Below, in pieces: positions 43,239 through 50,389 of a stretch of 64,000 nucleotides of DNA; the first letter of the stretch is position 1, and the number at the start of each line of letters is the position of its first letter. The notes below the pieces were generated by a model that made no database searches, had not been told where the DNA came from, and saw only the letters and a list, made by a program, of their open reading frames with translations. The stretch is from Hemibagrus wyckioides (lineage: Eukaryota; Chordata; Actinopteri; Siluriformes; Bagridae). The translations under genes were made by a program, and so were the position numbers. The stretch spans positions 13,592,199 to 13,656,198 of the forward strand of contig NC_080713.1 of assembly GCF_019097595.1 (NCBI RefSeq), in the 5' to 3' direction.

Positions 43239-44341
43239 TTCATTGAGTGAATCTAAATCCAAAAAGTTATTTAAAGAGTTCATTTCCATAACTGATTAAA
43301 TATTTAATCTTGCAGAATCGGTATTTAAATTTAAATTTGTTGTGATTTAGTTCTCCTAGAACAAGGTTCCGCTGGATCCAGCCTCACTTCTCTCCTGGAG
43401 CAGATAACTGGGCTCTTGACAATGTACTGCTTGCATCTGGCTGCCCCTGGATGTGCTCAGGGCATGGCCTATGTGACAATGGACGCTGCATGTATTTGTC
43501 TCCATCTATATATTTCTAAATTGCACATATACACACAGGGATTCACTTTATCAAAAGAAAAGGATGCAAAGTAAATGATATTGCTGCATCTCAGTTTTCT
43601 TCTCTGTTTGACAGATGTGACAGAGATTATGGTGGGGTTCACTGTGTGCCCATGGCTCCTCTTCCATTTGGCCTTAGGGAAAACTTTAATGAGAATCTGG
43701 ATCCAGAGATTTGGCCTGAGGTGCATGGAGCAGAACGTGGCATGTTGAGTGGAGAGCCTCTTAAATCAGGCACTGCTCTCATCTTTAAAGGGGTAAGCAA
43801 AATAAATACTGATCTATGATCAACCTCTTAAAGCCTTCAAGACCACAATGCTCCTGGGTTGCTTTATATTTGGACAAAATCACAAATACTCTAGATCTTA
43901 GATTTCAAAAGATAGGTATATAGTTATATGAAGTGTAATGTTAATGTAAAGTAATTGTGAATTGTCTTTGTTCTTTGTATTCAGGAAGGATTGCGCATGC
44001 TGGTTTCACAGGATTTGGACTGTACCAGCAGTCTGTACATCCAGTTTTCATTTAAATTTATCGCAAAGGGTAAATGTCTAATAATTGCACAATTTCCATA
44101 AAGGATAGTACTTACTACTGTGTTTGTGTGAATGTGTTTATTGTTGATGTGTACTCAGGAATCCCAGAACGTTCTCACTCCATCTTGCTGCAGTATTCTA
44201 TGAATGGAGGAATTATCTGGCTACTGCTGCAGGAGCTCTACTTTTCTTCCTCCACTGATACTCTATTTCTGCATCTGCCACTTCCTTCAAGCGCTCAAAC
44301 TAATGCTACACGCTTCAGACTGTGGCAGCCATACAATAATG
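24700..44341 (+). CDS. RELN: Reelin, internal portion (16 exons)
   Basis: Reelin is a secreted extracellular-matrix glycoprotein that guides neuronal migration through VLDLR/ApoER2 and Dab1. The mature protein is about 3,460 residues with eight repeats, each built as subrepeat A, EGF-like module, subrepeat B. The sixteen exons encode about 934 residues, from the end of R5A through EGF-5, R5B, R6, R7A, EGF-7 and into R7B. Subrepeats carry the expected Asp-box-like patterns ([36 protein letters not shown]) and the FRWWQP or FRWIQ signatures. Every intron begins GT and ends AG, and all phases match, so this looks like a working gene. Introns range from 83 bp to more than 19.6 kb. The exons for the N-terminus, R1-R4, the end of R7B and R8 lie outside. 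Domain assignment is from memory of the human protein. Confidence 0.97.
25051..25113. repeat. (CA)n followed by (TA)n
   Basis: A CA run (about 25064-25098) passes into a TA run next to the left side of the family-A Tc1. Confidence 0.95.
25130..26540 (+). mobile_element. Tc1/mariner element (family A), 3' end lost
   Basis: It starts with the same terminal block as 51599 (AAGTTAAGGATATTCAGC, GGATGCACCTAAAATGCAC) and runs through a decayed transposase on the + strand. It stops about 110 bp before the normal right end, at about 26540. Frame 25348-25641 keeps the N-terminal HTH ([20 protein letters not shown]). Downstream the gene is broken by stops. It sits in the RELN intron between exons A and B, in RELN sense. 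Confidence 0.88.
25348..26340 (+). pseudogene. Tc1 transposase pseudogene (family A)
   Basis: The N-terminal HTH frame (25348-25641) is followed by fragments encoding the DDE region: the DNA still spells the equivalents of [13 protein letters not shown] near 25860 and MDDNALAH near 26130. [14 protein letters not shown] follows at about 26220. Stops and shifts separate these pieces; for example LAH is followed by a TGA. Confidence 0.82.
26541..26930 (+). mobile_element. Tc1/mariner 3' end fragment (family J)
   Basis: It begins with the end of a transposase ([14 protein letters not shown] in the DNA near 26570-26610) and ends in a terminal repeat near 26928 (GTGGTCTCTTATTTTTTTCC, then CAGAGCTGTATA). 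The terminal 140 bp recur at 53190-53326. Confidence 0.6.
26936..27195 (-). mobile_element. Tc1/mariner fragment (family F)
   Basis: Matches the element at 9226-10272 in the transposase C-terminal region; on the minus strand it encodes [18 protein letters not shown]. It lacks the Harbinger MITE and so shows the empty target site CCTCTAAGTTGC near 26977. Confidence 0.85.
27260..27710 (+). pseudogene. Tc1 transposase fragment (family I) and repeat
   Basis: From about 27590 the + strand encodes [20 protein letters not shown] followed by [11 protein letters not shown], the segment before the first catalytic aspartate of a Tc1 transposase. Upstream, 27319-27360 (CACAAGGTGCTGCTTGGAGA) is shared with 22978-23020, so two repeats are juxtaposed here. 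Confidence 0.6.
27735..29185 (-). mobile_element. Gmr1-like Ty3/gypsy retrotransposon remnant
   Basis: On the minus strand, integrase sequence comes first and reverse transcriptase second. 28660-28470 encodes [20 protein letters not shown], then GPLPKSAR, then a shifted [16 protein letters not shown]. About 28330-28290 encodes [13 protein letters not shown] (integrase C-terminal end). 28260-28190 encodes [17 protein letters not shown]. 28069-27749 encodes [20 protein letters not shown] (RT start) and later [16 protein letters not shown]. This order is known for the deuterostome Gmr1 group and not for ordinary Ty3/gypsy elements. The copy is full of stops and has lost the RT active site. It lies antisense in the RELN A-B intron. 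Confidence 0.75.
29186..29569. other. RELN intron A-B, 3' part
   Basis: Holds a purine-rich and A-rich stretch (29200-29260), short GATA-type repeats (29300-29345) and the polypyrimidine tract before exon B (ATTCTCTCTTTCACAATTTC). Confidence 0.5.
29570..29756 (+). CDS. RELN: RELN exon B: end of EGF-5 and start of R5B
   Basis: The acceptor is TTTCTCCACAG. The exon encodes [10 protein letters not shown] and the subrepeat start [20 protein letters not shown], then [15 protein letters not shown]. The donor AAG/GTGTGT is followed at once by a (TA)n tract. Phase: enters with one base, leaves in phase 0. Confidence 0.95.
29765..29819. repeat. (TA)n microsatellite at the exon B donor
   Basis: About 27 TA units start within nine bases of the splice donor at 29757 and make up a third of the 164-bp intron B-C. 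Confidence 0.97.
29921..30126 (+). CDS. RELN: RELN exon C: R5B core
   Basis: The acceptor is TTTTTTGAACAG. It encodes [20 protein letters not shown] and the Asp-box-like [17 protein letters not shown]. It ends at KPR with the codon CG/G split over the donor GTGAGA. Confidence 0.96.
30242..30413 (+). CDS. RELN: RELN exon D: end of R5B
   Basis: The acceptor is TGTGGCAATAG. It encodes [20 protein letters not shown] and [14 protein letters not shown], the closing strand pattern of a reelin subrepeat, then NPTLPQ. The donor is CAG/GTAAAC, phase 0. Confidence 0.96.
30625..30831 (+). CDS. RELN: RELN exon E: start of R6A
   Basis: The acceptor is CTTCTGTCCTCAG. It encodes [20 protein letters not shown] through [20 protein letters not shown] to GYTLQFK. 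The donor AAG/GTACTT is in phase 0. R6 together with R5 forms the receptor-binding centre of reelin in mammals. Confidence 0.96.
31186..31421 (+). CDS. RELN: RELN exon F: R6A core
   Basis: The acceptor is TTTATTTATAG. It encodes [20 protein letters not shown], the Asp-box [10 protein letters not shown], and [14 protein letters not shown]. It ends with a split AG/T serine codon completed in exon G, after which SKTRFRW follows. Confidence 0.96.
31900..32999 (-). pseudogene. piggyBac-like transposase remnant
   Basis: On the minus strand the frame 32999-32817 is acidic ([14 protein letters not shown]), like piggyBac N-termini. Decayed sequence near 32700-32430 still encodes [20 protein letters not shown] and [14 protein letters not shown]. 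Frame 32265-32050 encodes [15 protein letters not shown] and [14 protein letters not shown], the end of the catalytic domain. The element lies antisense in RELN intron F-G and accounts for most of its 1.77 kb. TTAA ends were not located. Confidence 0.8.
33188..33345 (+). CDS. RELN: RELN exon G: end of R6A and EGF-6
   Basis: The acceptor is CTATTCTTTAG. It encodes [30 protein letters not shown] and the EGF cysteines [18 protein letters not shown]. The donor GAAG/GTACC leaves one base. Confidence 0.96.
33429..33636 (+). CDS. RELN: RELN exon H: EGF-6 end and start of R6B
   Basis: The acceptor is TTGTTAATTAG, after an intron of only 83 bp. It encodes [40 protein letters not shown] and [20 protein letters not shown]. 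The last codon CG is completed by exon I. Confidence 0.96.
33750..33826 (+). CDS. RELN: RELN exon I: R6B, 77 bp
   Basis: The smallest exon here. The acceptor is ATTGCTGTAG; it encodes [20 protein letters not shown] and HSWNE. The donor is GAAG/GTATTA. Its borders are fixed by the phase on both sides. Confidence 0.95.
33922..34080 (+). CDS. RELN: RELN exon J: R6B core
   Basis: The acceptor is GTATTTCAG. It encodes [20 protein letters not shown] with the Asp-box-like element, and [13 protein letters not shown]. The donor is AAAAG/GTAAGA. Confidence 0.96.
34356..34550 (+). CDS. RELN: RELN exon K: end of R6B and start of R7A
   Basis: The acceptor is CTTATTGCAG. It encodes [19 protein letters not shown], the end of R6, then [20 protein letters not shown] of R7A and LSLDTALNF. 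The mammalian C-terminal processing site lies in this neighbourhood, but I cannot place it without alignment. The donor ACA/GTAAGT leaves one base A, which with AG of exon L makes Lys. Confidence 0.95.
35040..35710 (-). pseudogene. Ty3/gypsy protease-RT remnant
   Basis: The minus frame 35701-35441 encodes [19 protein letters not shown] (end of protease and linker) and [11 protein letters not shown] (before RT). Further on, 35340-35270 encodes [12 protein letters not shown] and [14 protein letters not shown], the RT fingers. It stops before the active site. It is antisense in RELN intron K-L and abuts the Tc1 at 35739. Confidence 0.8.
35739..36758 (-). mobile_element. Tc1/mariner element (family A), 5' end lost
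   Basis: The left end CACTACTTACAAAAAGTTAA (35739) borders TA and matches the right end of the full copy at 53099. It runs on the minus strand to about 36758, where it meets LINE sequence; the 5' part with the HTH is absent. It is inverted relative to the copy at 25130-26540. Confidence 0.88.
36052..36534 (-). pseudogene. Tc1 transposase, DDE domain (family A)
   Basis: This 160-residue frame is the best preserved DDE domain of family A here. It shows [15 protein letters not shown] (first D), [13 protein letters not shown] (second D) and [15 protein letters not shown] (E). The second aspartate and the glutamate are spaced as in Tc1 enzymes (DD34E type). The DNA-binding part is missing, so it cannot act alone. 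Confidence 0.88.
37006..38785 (-). repeat. Solo LTR related to the ERV LTR, with extra 0.56 kb
   Basis: The + strand starts TGTCGGAACTCAGAG (37006) and ends TTTTTCTCCGACA (38785), matching both ends of the LTR at 13187-14264. Flanks TTGT and TTAT are a likely 4-bp duplication with one change. The minus strand keeps TATAAG and AATAAA. It is about 1.78 kb, because a segment at about 37890-38455 is absent from the other LTR. No polypurine tract or internal genes adjoin it, so it is a solo LTR. Confidence 0.78.
37852..38643 (+). other. Open frames antisense within the solo LTR
   Basis: Two overlapping + strand frames occupy the LTR-specific segment. The first is 37852-38082, with the part [19 protein letters not shown]. 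The second is open from about 38078 to 38643 and is rich in Ser, Pro, Asp and Thr ([37 protein letters not shown]). The second frame crosses from the extra segment into shared LTR sequence. It has no early ATG of its own and is one frame off the first. A pyrimidine tract with CTTCTAG at 37921-37927 could be a splice acceptor. No family recognised. Function is unknown and it may be a chance frame. Confidence 0.4.
39747..40028 (-). pseudogene. DIRS tyrosine recombinase, N-terminal part
   Basis: The frame encodes the SAM-like N-terminal core of a DIRS recombinase ([37 protein letters not shown]). The catalytic R-H-R-Y half should follow toward 39400 but is not open. Inactive fragment. Confidence 0.75.
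40438..41099 (-). pseudogene. DIRS reverse transcriptase and RNase H start
   Basis: Two frames (41099-40833 and 40902-40438) overlap by a shift. They hold [14 protein letters not shown] with the first aspartates, [10 protein letters not shown], and NYLDGWLIL at the active site. One of the two adjacent aspartates is replaced by Gly, which would abolish catalysis. Confidence 0.8.
42421..42876. other. RELN intron K-L, 3' end
   Basis: No further element is certain. The intron closes with CTGTGTGTGAGAACAG before exon L. The TG-rich run replaces a classic polypyrimidine tract. Confidence 0.5.
42877..43150 (+). CDS. RELN: RELN exon L: R7A core
   Basis: It begins with AG completing the Lys codon opened in exon K. 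It encodes [39 protein letters not shown] and [12 protein letters not shown]. The donor is GCCAA/GTATGT. The 8.3-kb intron before it holds no other reelin sequence. Confidence 0.95.
43200..43238. repeat. (ATT)n microsatellite
   Basis: About thirteen ATT units in RELN intron L-M. Confidence 0.97.
43351..43491 (+). CDS. RELN: RELN exon M: end of R7A and EGF-7
   Basis: The acceptor is TGTGATTTAG. It encodes [30 protein letters not shown] and [16 protein letters not shown]. The donor GCAT/GTATTT splits the codon AT/A, giving Ile between the two EGF cysteines. Confidence 0.95.
43615..43792 (+). CDS. RELN: RELN exon N: end of EGF-7 and start of R7B
   Basis: The acceptor is TCTGTTTGACAG. It encodes [40 protein letters not shown] and SGTALIFKG. 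The donor GGG/GTAAGC is in phase 0. Confidence 0.96.
43985..44069 (+). CDS. RELN: RELN exon O: R7B, 85 bp
   Basis: The acceptor is TTTGTATTCAG. It encodes [20 protein letters not shown] and FSFKFIAK. The donor AAGG/GTAAAT leaves one base. Confidence 0.95.
44159..44341 (+). CDS. RELN: RELN exon P: R7B, last exon in the window
   Basis: The acceptor is TGTGTACTCAG. It encodes [20 protein letters not shown], with its Asp-box-like turn, and [13 protein letters not shown]. The donor is AATG/GTAAGA. The following exon, which should open with a lysine-rich junction and another 'W-x-x-DD' strand, was not found up to 64000. Confidence 0.96.
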
Positions 44342-44829
44342 GTAAGAATAGACCATAGATATTTAGATAATAATTTAATAATTTGAACACTATATTTCTG
44401 TTTACAAATAATATATTTCTGTTAATTTCTGTTAACACATAATAAAAATAGGACTAAGCACTTTATGTTGATTGAGAAATACAACATCAAGTATAGAAAC
44501 CCCCCTTGGTGTGGGATAAGCACCAAAGGTACCAAGGTACCACCCTACTGTTTTTTACATTTAACACTGCAATGCAATTGATTCTAATGAGATAGAGCCT
44601 AATTTAACCAAATAGATGTAACTCATGATTGGTTGCAAGATTTCAAACCAAAATAACAGGAACTCTACAAAACAGGATTCTGAAGTTGATGTTTTGGATG
44701 TTGTCATACATAAGAGATGAAGCTTAGGACAGACATATTTTTCTCAGAAACCATAATTCTTATGATAAGAGATTTGGCATACTGTATTGTTGTGTAGAGA
44801 ATAGAGAATTTCTAATGATGACTAAGATA
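44342..44829. other. Start of the last RELN intron
   Basis: No recognised feature between the exon P donor and the family-B Tc1. Confidence 0.5.
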
Positions 44830-46077
44830 CACTATATTGCCAAAAGTATTCACTCACCCATCCAAATAATCAGAATCAGGTGTTCCAATTACTTCCATGG
44901 CCACAGGTGTATAAAATCAAGCACCTAGGCATGCAGACTGTTTTTACAAACATTTGTGAAAGAATGGGTTGCTCTCAGGAGCTCAGTGAATTCCAGCGTG
45001 GAACTGTGATAGGATGCCACCTGTGCAACAAATCCAGTCGTGAAATTTCCTCGCTCCTAAATATTCCACAGTCAACTGTCAGCTGTATTATAAGAACGTG
45101 GAAGTGTTTGGGAACGACAGCAACTCAGCCACGAAGTGGTAGGCCACGTAAACTGACGGAGCGGGGTCAGCGGATGCTGAGGCGCATAGTGTGAAGAGGT
45201 CGCCAACTTTCTGCAGAGTCAATCGCTACAGACCTCCAAACTTCATGTGGCCTTCAGATTAGCTCAAGAACAGTGCGCAGAGAGCTTCATGGAATGGGTT
45301 TCCATGGCCGAGCAGCTGCATCCAAGCCATACATCACCAAGTGCAATGCAAAGCGTCGGATGCAGTGGTGTAAAGCATGCCGCCACTGGACTCTAGAGCA
45401 GTGGAGACGCGTTCTCTGGAGTGACGAATCGCGCTTCTCCATCTGGCAATCTGATGGACGAGTCTGGGTTTGGCGGTTGCCAGGAGAACGGTACTTGTCT
45501 GACTGCATTGTGCCAAGTGTAAAGTTTGGTGGAGGGGGGATTATGGTGTGGGGTTGTTTTTCAGGAGCTGGGCTTGGCCCCTTAGTTCCAGTGAAAGGAA
45601 CTCTGAATGCTTCAGCATACCAAGACATTTTGGACAATTCCATGCTCCCAACTTTGTGGGAACAGTTTGGAGCTGGCCCCTTCCTCTTCCAACATGTCTG
45701 TACACCAGTGACCAAAGCAAGGTCCATAAAGACATGGATGACAGAGTCTGGTGTGGATGAACTTGACTGGCCTGCACAGAGTCCTGACCTCAACCCAATA
45801 GAACACCTTTGGGATGAATTAGAGCGGAGACTGAGAGCCAGGCCTTCTCATCCAACATCAGTGTGTGACCTCACAAATGTGCTTCTGGAAGAATGGTCAA
45901 AAATTCCCATAAACACACTCCTAAACCTTGTGGACAGCCTTCCCAGAAGAGTTGAAGCTGTTATAGCTGCAAAGGGTGGACCGACGTCATATTGAACCCT
46001 ATGGATTAGGAATGGGATGTCACTTAAGTTCATATGCGAGTCAAGGCAGGTGAGCGAATACTTTTGGCAATATAGTG
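44830..46077 (+). mobile_element. Tc1/mariner element (family B), nearly complete
   Basis: The ends CACTATATTGCCAAAAGTAT (44830) and ATACTTTTGGCAATATAGTG (46077) are inverted repeats, with TA on both sides. Length 1,248 bp. The transposase covers almost the whole interior on the + strand. A second, inverted copy is at 54623-55795. Confidence 0.95.
44931..45995 (+). pseudogene. Tc1 transposase with one in-frame stop (family B)
   Basis: Frames 44880-45194 and 45273-45995 are the same reading frame, separated only by a TGA after MLRRIV. The first part has HTH segments (LSEFQRGTVIGCHLCNKSSR) and GRPRKL. The second has [15 protein letters not shown] (first D) and [15 protein letters not shown] (final E), and ends [11 protein letters not shown]. 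At the second aspartate position the sequence is [12 protein letters not shown], with Val where the other families in this window have Asp (compare FMDDNAPAH). It therefore looks catalytically dead as well as truncated by the stop. Confidence 0.9.
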
Positions 46078-46670
46078 TATTTCAGAATCATGGTTGCTGT
46101 CATGCAAATTTGATTTCAACAGACGTATCAAATAGTTTTCATTGAGTTACCACCCCAAAACTTGCTAAATATGTTATATCTATGGTCTCTCTATTGTTCT
46201 GTATACCCTTTTTGGGCAGGGTTAGCAAAGTTTGCTTTTACCCAGCAGATCATTGCTTTTATTATATTTAGGGGTCCGAGCACAAAGTGCTCAAACCCTA
46301 CTGTTCATATATTTATTATTTGTCATCCAAAGAAAACCCTATTGTTCTTGACAAAAATGTAAGTATTGAAGGTGGTGGAACCCTACTGTAACTTTTTACA
46401 ATTAGTCTTTTTTCTTTGTGTGCATGCACCAAATATGCTTTTTTGTACTTGGTATTTTCTTATTGGGAGTCCATGCACAGAAACTGCTGAAACTCTCCAG
46501 CAAATTTCTTGGTAGTAAAAACAGCCCATGGGACATTTTATGTCATGTTTTATAATTTTATGTCAAGGATTATAATGAGCCCAATGGAACAGCAGATATG
46601 GCTTTTCAGTGCCAAGGATGGGGTTATTTCTTCATTGTTTTGCAGATCCTACATCACTCAAAAAAAACTT
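46078..46670. other. Unassigned intron sequence
   Basis: AT-rich, no recognised element or exon. Confidence 0.4.
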
Positions 46671-46733
46671 TTTTGTATAGCACTTTTAACAATGGAAAAT
46701 GTCTCAAAGCAGCTTTACAGAAATGTAGAAACA

Positions 46734-46774
<41 letters not shown>

Positions 46775-46990
46775 GTAATAAAATGTATAATTAAGTACCC
46801 CTAAAATTATATTTAAAAAAATTATATACTTTTCCCTAACATTTATCCCTAATAAGCAAGCCTGAGGCAACTTCCTGAGATGATATGAGGCAGAAACCTT
46901 GAAAGGAACCAGGCTCAGAAGGGAACCCAAGAGGTTCTATCCATAGCTGTTTAGCTGTCCCCTGGGTCATGGGATGTTGATGCAGATCTA
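46671..46990. repeat. Dispersed fish repeat with internal (AAT)n
   Basis: Contains AATGTCTCAAAGCAGCTTTA, a (AAT)n run at 46736-46772, and CCTTGAAAGGAACCAGGCTC near 46897. I recognise the arrangement as a widespread fish interspersed repeat; its class is unclear to me. Confidence 0.5.
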
Positions 46991-47135
46991 TCCCAGGCAG
47001 AGTGCAGCACCAAATGACAAGACTCCAACCAAGGGTAGGACGTCAGGATGGGTCAGGCAGGTCCAAAAAGAAGTGGTCACACTGGGAACTCAGAACACTG
47101 GAAGCTCAGGAGTTGCATGTGTAGCTTGACACAGA

Positions 47136-47145
47136 CAGGGGGAGG

Positions 47146-47190
<45 letters not shown>

Positions 47191-47215
47191 AAAAAAGAGA
47201 GAGAGAAAAAGTAAA
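47136..47215. repeat. (GA)n purine tract
   Basis: A perfect GA run flanked by GGGA units, about 80 bp, all purine on the + strand. It could adopt triplex structure. Confidence 0.95.
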
Positions 47216-47788
47216 GAGAGGAAAAATAATAGGTATGCTTATAATCATGTGATGGTTAAAGACTATGTATATTAAAGAAACATTTAAGTAACATATGGGT
47301 AAGGGATCTAGTATGCAGGTTGATAATTTTGAAATTAATCCTTGTATTTTCCTCCCATTTATTATACACTTATTCTCTCCACGTGCCACATTGACCTGGT
47401 CTGTTTTGACCGCTTATAAAAAATTAGGTATGATCACCATTTTTTTTTTGTTTCACCTTTTTAGTCAGCTTGTTTCCAACACATTAACATATATTTTGCA
47501 CTTTTCTTTTAAATATTTGGTATTATAAATCTCATTTTTGATTACTTTTTACACTGGGTCAAATTGACCCGAAGACAACAGGAGGGTCAGTCTCTCAAAG
47601 GGGAGTAAAACATTCTAAGTGCTGATCAGAAATGGTAATATTATCTACAGGATTTTTTTTATCAAATTGGTTTTAAATGAAGTTATTTTTTTCAATGAAA
47701 TTATTCATCAAGTCATTGCTGCTGCAAATTGATGGTGTTTGCTTCTCTACAGTGGTTTTACTACTAATTTTGCTATATGATTGATATG
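47216..47788. other. Unassigned intron sequence
   Basis: No recognised gene or element; ends with the ATATG duplication of the next feature. Confidence 0.4.
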
Positions 47789-48084
47789 TGTAACAATACA
47801 CTCGAGGAAGCAGAGAGTGAATCAAATGCCACTTTATTTTCACAAGGCAGGCAGAAGGCAAAAACATAATTCAGGCAGACAGGCAGGCAAAAGGAACGTA
47901 CTTTAGAGACCCAAGGCAAGAGACTGACTTACGGCATATACCGCTAACAGTCTTAATACTCGCTGCTGACACTGGTGAGTGAGAGCTTTAAATAGGCGCT
48001 GGGGAGATTGGGAGCAGGTGGCGCGATTAGTAATCAGGTGATTGAAAGCGGGGAAGTGCTGCTGGGGTCGGCATGCCCGTGACA
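47789..48084 (-). repeat. Solo LTR with 5-bp target duplication
   Basis: The + strand begins TGTAACAATACACTCGAGGA and ends GGCATGCCCGTGACA. ATATG lies directly on each side (47784-47788 and 48085-48089). On the minus strand it reads TGTCACGGGC to TGTTACA, with TATTTAAAG near 47990 and AATAAAG near 47835, so the LTR sense is minus. Length 296 bp. No internal sequence remains: recombination between two LTRs removed it. Confidence 0.9.
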
Positions 48085-48200
48085 ATATGCTGATCTAGGA
48101 GAGATTTTTTTGTTGCTCAGTAGGCTTTCCTTTTGCGTTAATTGAAATGCTGTTAGTTTGCTATGTATGTTCTAATCTCTACTTTAAGGTACATATGTGG

Positions 48201-48387
48201 TCATTGTACCAGAGTGCTAGTTTTTATTCTTTGATTATTTACATTTAAAGTGGAGCTATAGTATCTAGTGTTTAAAGAAACATTCTCTAAATAATCGGTT
48301 GCCTGAGCAAGTTCTGTCGGGTCAGATGGCAATCCAATTATGGCTAATAATTCTGGTAGACTATTGGTAAATCTCTCTGCAGTAGCT
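48201..48387 (-). pseudogene. LINE fragment downstream of endonuclease
   Basis: The minus frame includes SATAERFTNSLPELLAIIGL, which I take as the region following the endonuclease of the same LINE whose 5' parts are at 49167-50200. The sequence between is an inserted LINE 3' end. Confidence 0.5.
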
Positions 48388-48402
48388 GATGTACATTTAA
48401 CA

Positions 48403-49121
48403 AGATTCAAGATCAAGATTCAAGAGCTTTGTCATATGTACTAGTACAATGAAATTCTTACTTTGTTTACTCCTCTCGAGAATGACAGGGTAGAACGGGA
48501 GAACAAGCATAACGTATACAATATGAAATATGTAAAAAAAATTTTTAAAAAAACAGTGAAATGTAATAAAAAATATACATAAGTGGCATAAAAAAGAAAG
48601 TAACAAAAGAGAAAGAAAAAGAGAACATGTATGCTAATTAGAAAAACTGACTAAAAAATTCTTCACAATATAAATGTGCAGTGCAAGTAGCAATAAAGTG
48701 ACAATTTTAAAGTGTCAAGTCGTGATAAAGTGTCAGTGCAAAGTCTAGTGTCTAAATTGTCCATAATTATCCATTATGAGTGTATGACAGTTCAACAGGT
48801 AAAGTGCAGAGTGCCTTTGAACAGACTGAATTTACCCTGATGATACACGTGAAAGTGGCAGTGGGTTTTTCACTATTTATCAGTCTAATGGCCTCGGGAT
48901 ATAAACTTTTCTGGAGTCTAGATGTTCTGACCACAGTGCTCCGGTACCGCTTGCCAGACTTCATTAAGGTGAAGAAATTGTGGACGGAAGCCCATTTGCA
49001 GATCCTTTTATTGTAGATGTTATGCAGTGAGGGGAAATCTGTCCTTGTGATTTAAAGGGCCAGCTTGATCTGATGTAACGAAGTAAAATTACTTAGTGCT
49101 AGGCCTTGGCCACAAGTGGTA
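48403..49121 (-). mobile_element. L2-like LINE 3' end inserted in another LINE
   Basis: On the minus strand the end of ORF2 (MKSGKRYRSTVVRTSRLQKS, LYPEAIRLINSE) is followed by a 3' UTR. It ends near 48403 in the tail GAATCTTGATCTTG. Near-identical 15-bp flanks GATGTACATTTAACA (48388-48402) and GATGTATGTTTAACA (49122-49136) look like its target duplication. It is strongly 5'-truncated, as usual for LINEs. Confidence 0.65.
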
Positions 49122-49136
49122 GATGTATGTTTAACA

Positions 49137-50200
49137 TGATGACATGGCAAATTGTACATATCGTTTCTAAGATGTATTTAAAAAAAAACAAAAAAAAAAC
49201 AAGAACTGTGGAAGTGTGACTGTACTATCTCTGTTTATTCCAAAAGTTAGAATCAGATCTAGAGTGTGACCTCCATTATGAGTGGGTCCTGTTACAACAC
49301 CTACTGAATCTAAGACAGGCATGTCCAATCTTACCCAGAAAGGGCCGGTGTGGGTGCAGGTTTTCATTTCAGCCAAGCAGAAGCTACACCTGATTCCAAC
49401 TGTTTAATCAACTGATCTTGGCTTTCAGTAGACTCAGGTGTGCCTTTGCTAAGTTGAAATGAAAACCTGCACACATCCCGGCCCTTTGTGGATAAGATTG
49501 GACACCCCTGATCTAAGATGTACACAACTGCTGTTTCCATAGGGTCTTCTGAATTATCAAAGTGAATATTAATGTCTCTCACAATTATGGATTTGTTTAA
49601 AGAAACAGTTTTAGATTTGAAATTAAATCTGCAAATTCAAAGAGGAATTCATAATATGGCCCTGGAGGTCTGTAAATAACAATTAGTGGAATCAACTTGA
49701 TAGACTTATTTTTGTGGCTACATTTGTTACTATAAAGAACTTCAAATGTGTTAAATTTATGACTAGATTTTTGCGTGGTGCCTAACTTATCATCATGAAT
49801 AACTGTGACACCACCTCCTATGCCTGTTCAGTGAGGCTGTTGTACATAACTATAACCAGGCAGACAAGAATCATTTAATGCTACATACTCTTTTAATCAA
49901 TGATTCAGTTAAGCATAGAACACTGAACTCTTGATCAGCAGTCACTAAACTCCTGATCAGTAGTTTCAACAATAAGTACTTTAGATGCAAAAGATCTTAT
50001 ATTTAACAGTCCTAGCTTCAGATAAAAGGTACTGGCTGTGCTTTCACTATGATCTAATTTTACACTAATTGGGTTGCTAAAACAAATACTAAAAAAACAA
50101 CTGAGTGCTCAGTTAAAAAATTGGGGAAAAAGAGAAAATTAAACTATAATTTATGACACAAAGCGGATGCTCTTGTATATGGTTTTGACCCCATAATTTA
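49137..50200 (-). pseudogene. LINE endonuclease region split by a hAT MITE
   Basis: On the minus strand, decayed sequence from about 49900 encodes pieces such as GGGVTVIH-like and RPPGP-like endonuclease motifs with stops. Frame 49582-49520 gives VRDINIHFDNSEDPMETAVV. After the MITE, 49315-49230 gives DSVGVVTGPTHNGGHTLDL and ILTFGI, the end of an APE-type endonuclease. Removing the MITE and one 8-bp duplication restores an uninterrupted frame across the junction. Confidence 0.7.
49316..49510. mobile_element. Palindromic hAT-type MITE, 195 bp
   Basis: The ends CAGGCATGTCCAATCTTA and TAAGATTGGACACCCCTG are inverted repeats; much of the element is one imperfect palindrome (GAAATGAAAACCTGCAC near the right matches the left half). 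The 8-bp duplication ATCTAAGA is perfect (49308-49315 and 49511-49518), the hAT signature. No coding capacity. Confidence 0.93.
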
Positions 50201-50389
50201 ATAAGTGCCTGGCACCATTATAATATCCATGCATTGTCTGCAATACAATTGTGCATTTCCCAGTGCTTTGTATTGAGGTAGGCTTTGATGGACAGTGGTC
50301 TAGTTACATGCAAGAGGACCTGTGCATGGTCTCAGAGAGAACAGTAAGTGAGATGACTCAGGGATAAATCTTGAGAAATACAGACCTTC

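Noticed and set aside
45287..45793. A 168-codon minus frame inside the family-B Tc1
   Set aside because: It is the complement of the transposase gene; the + strand frame carries the recognisable motifs.
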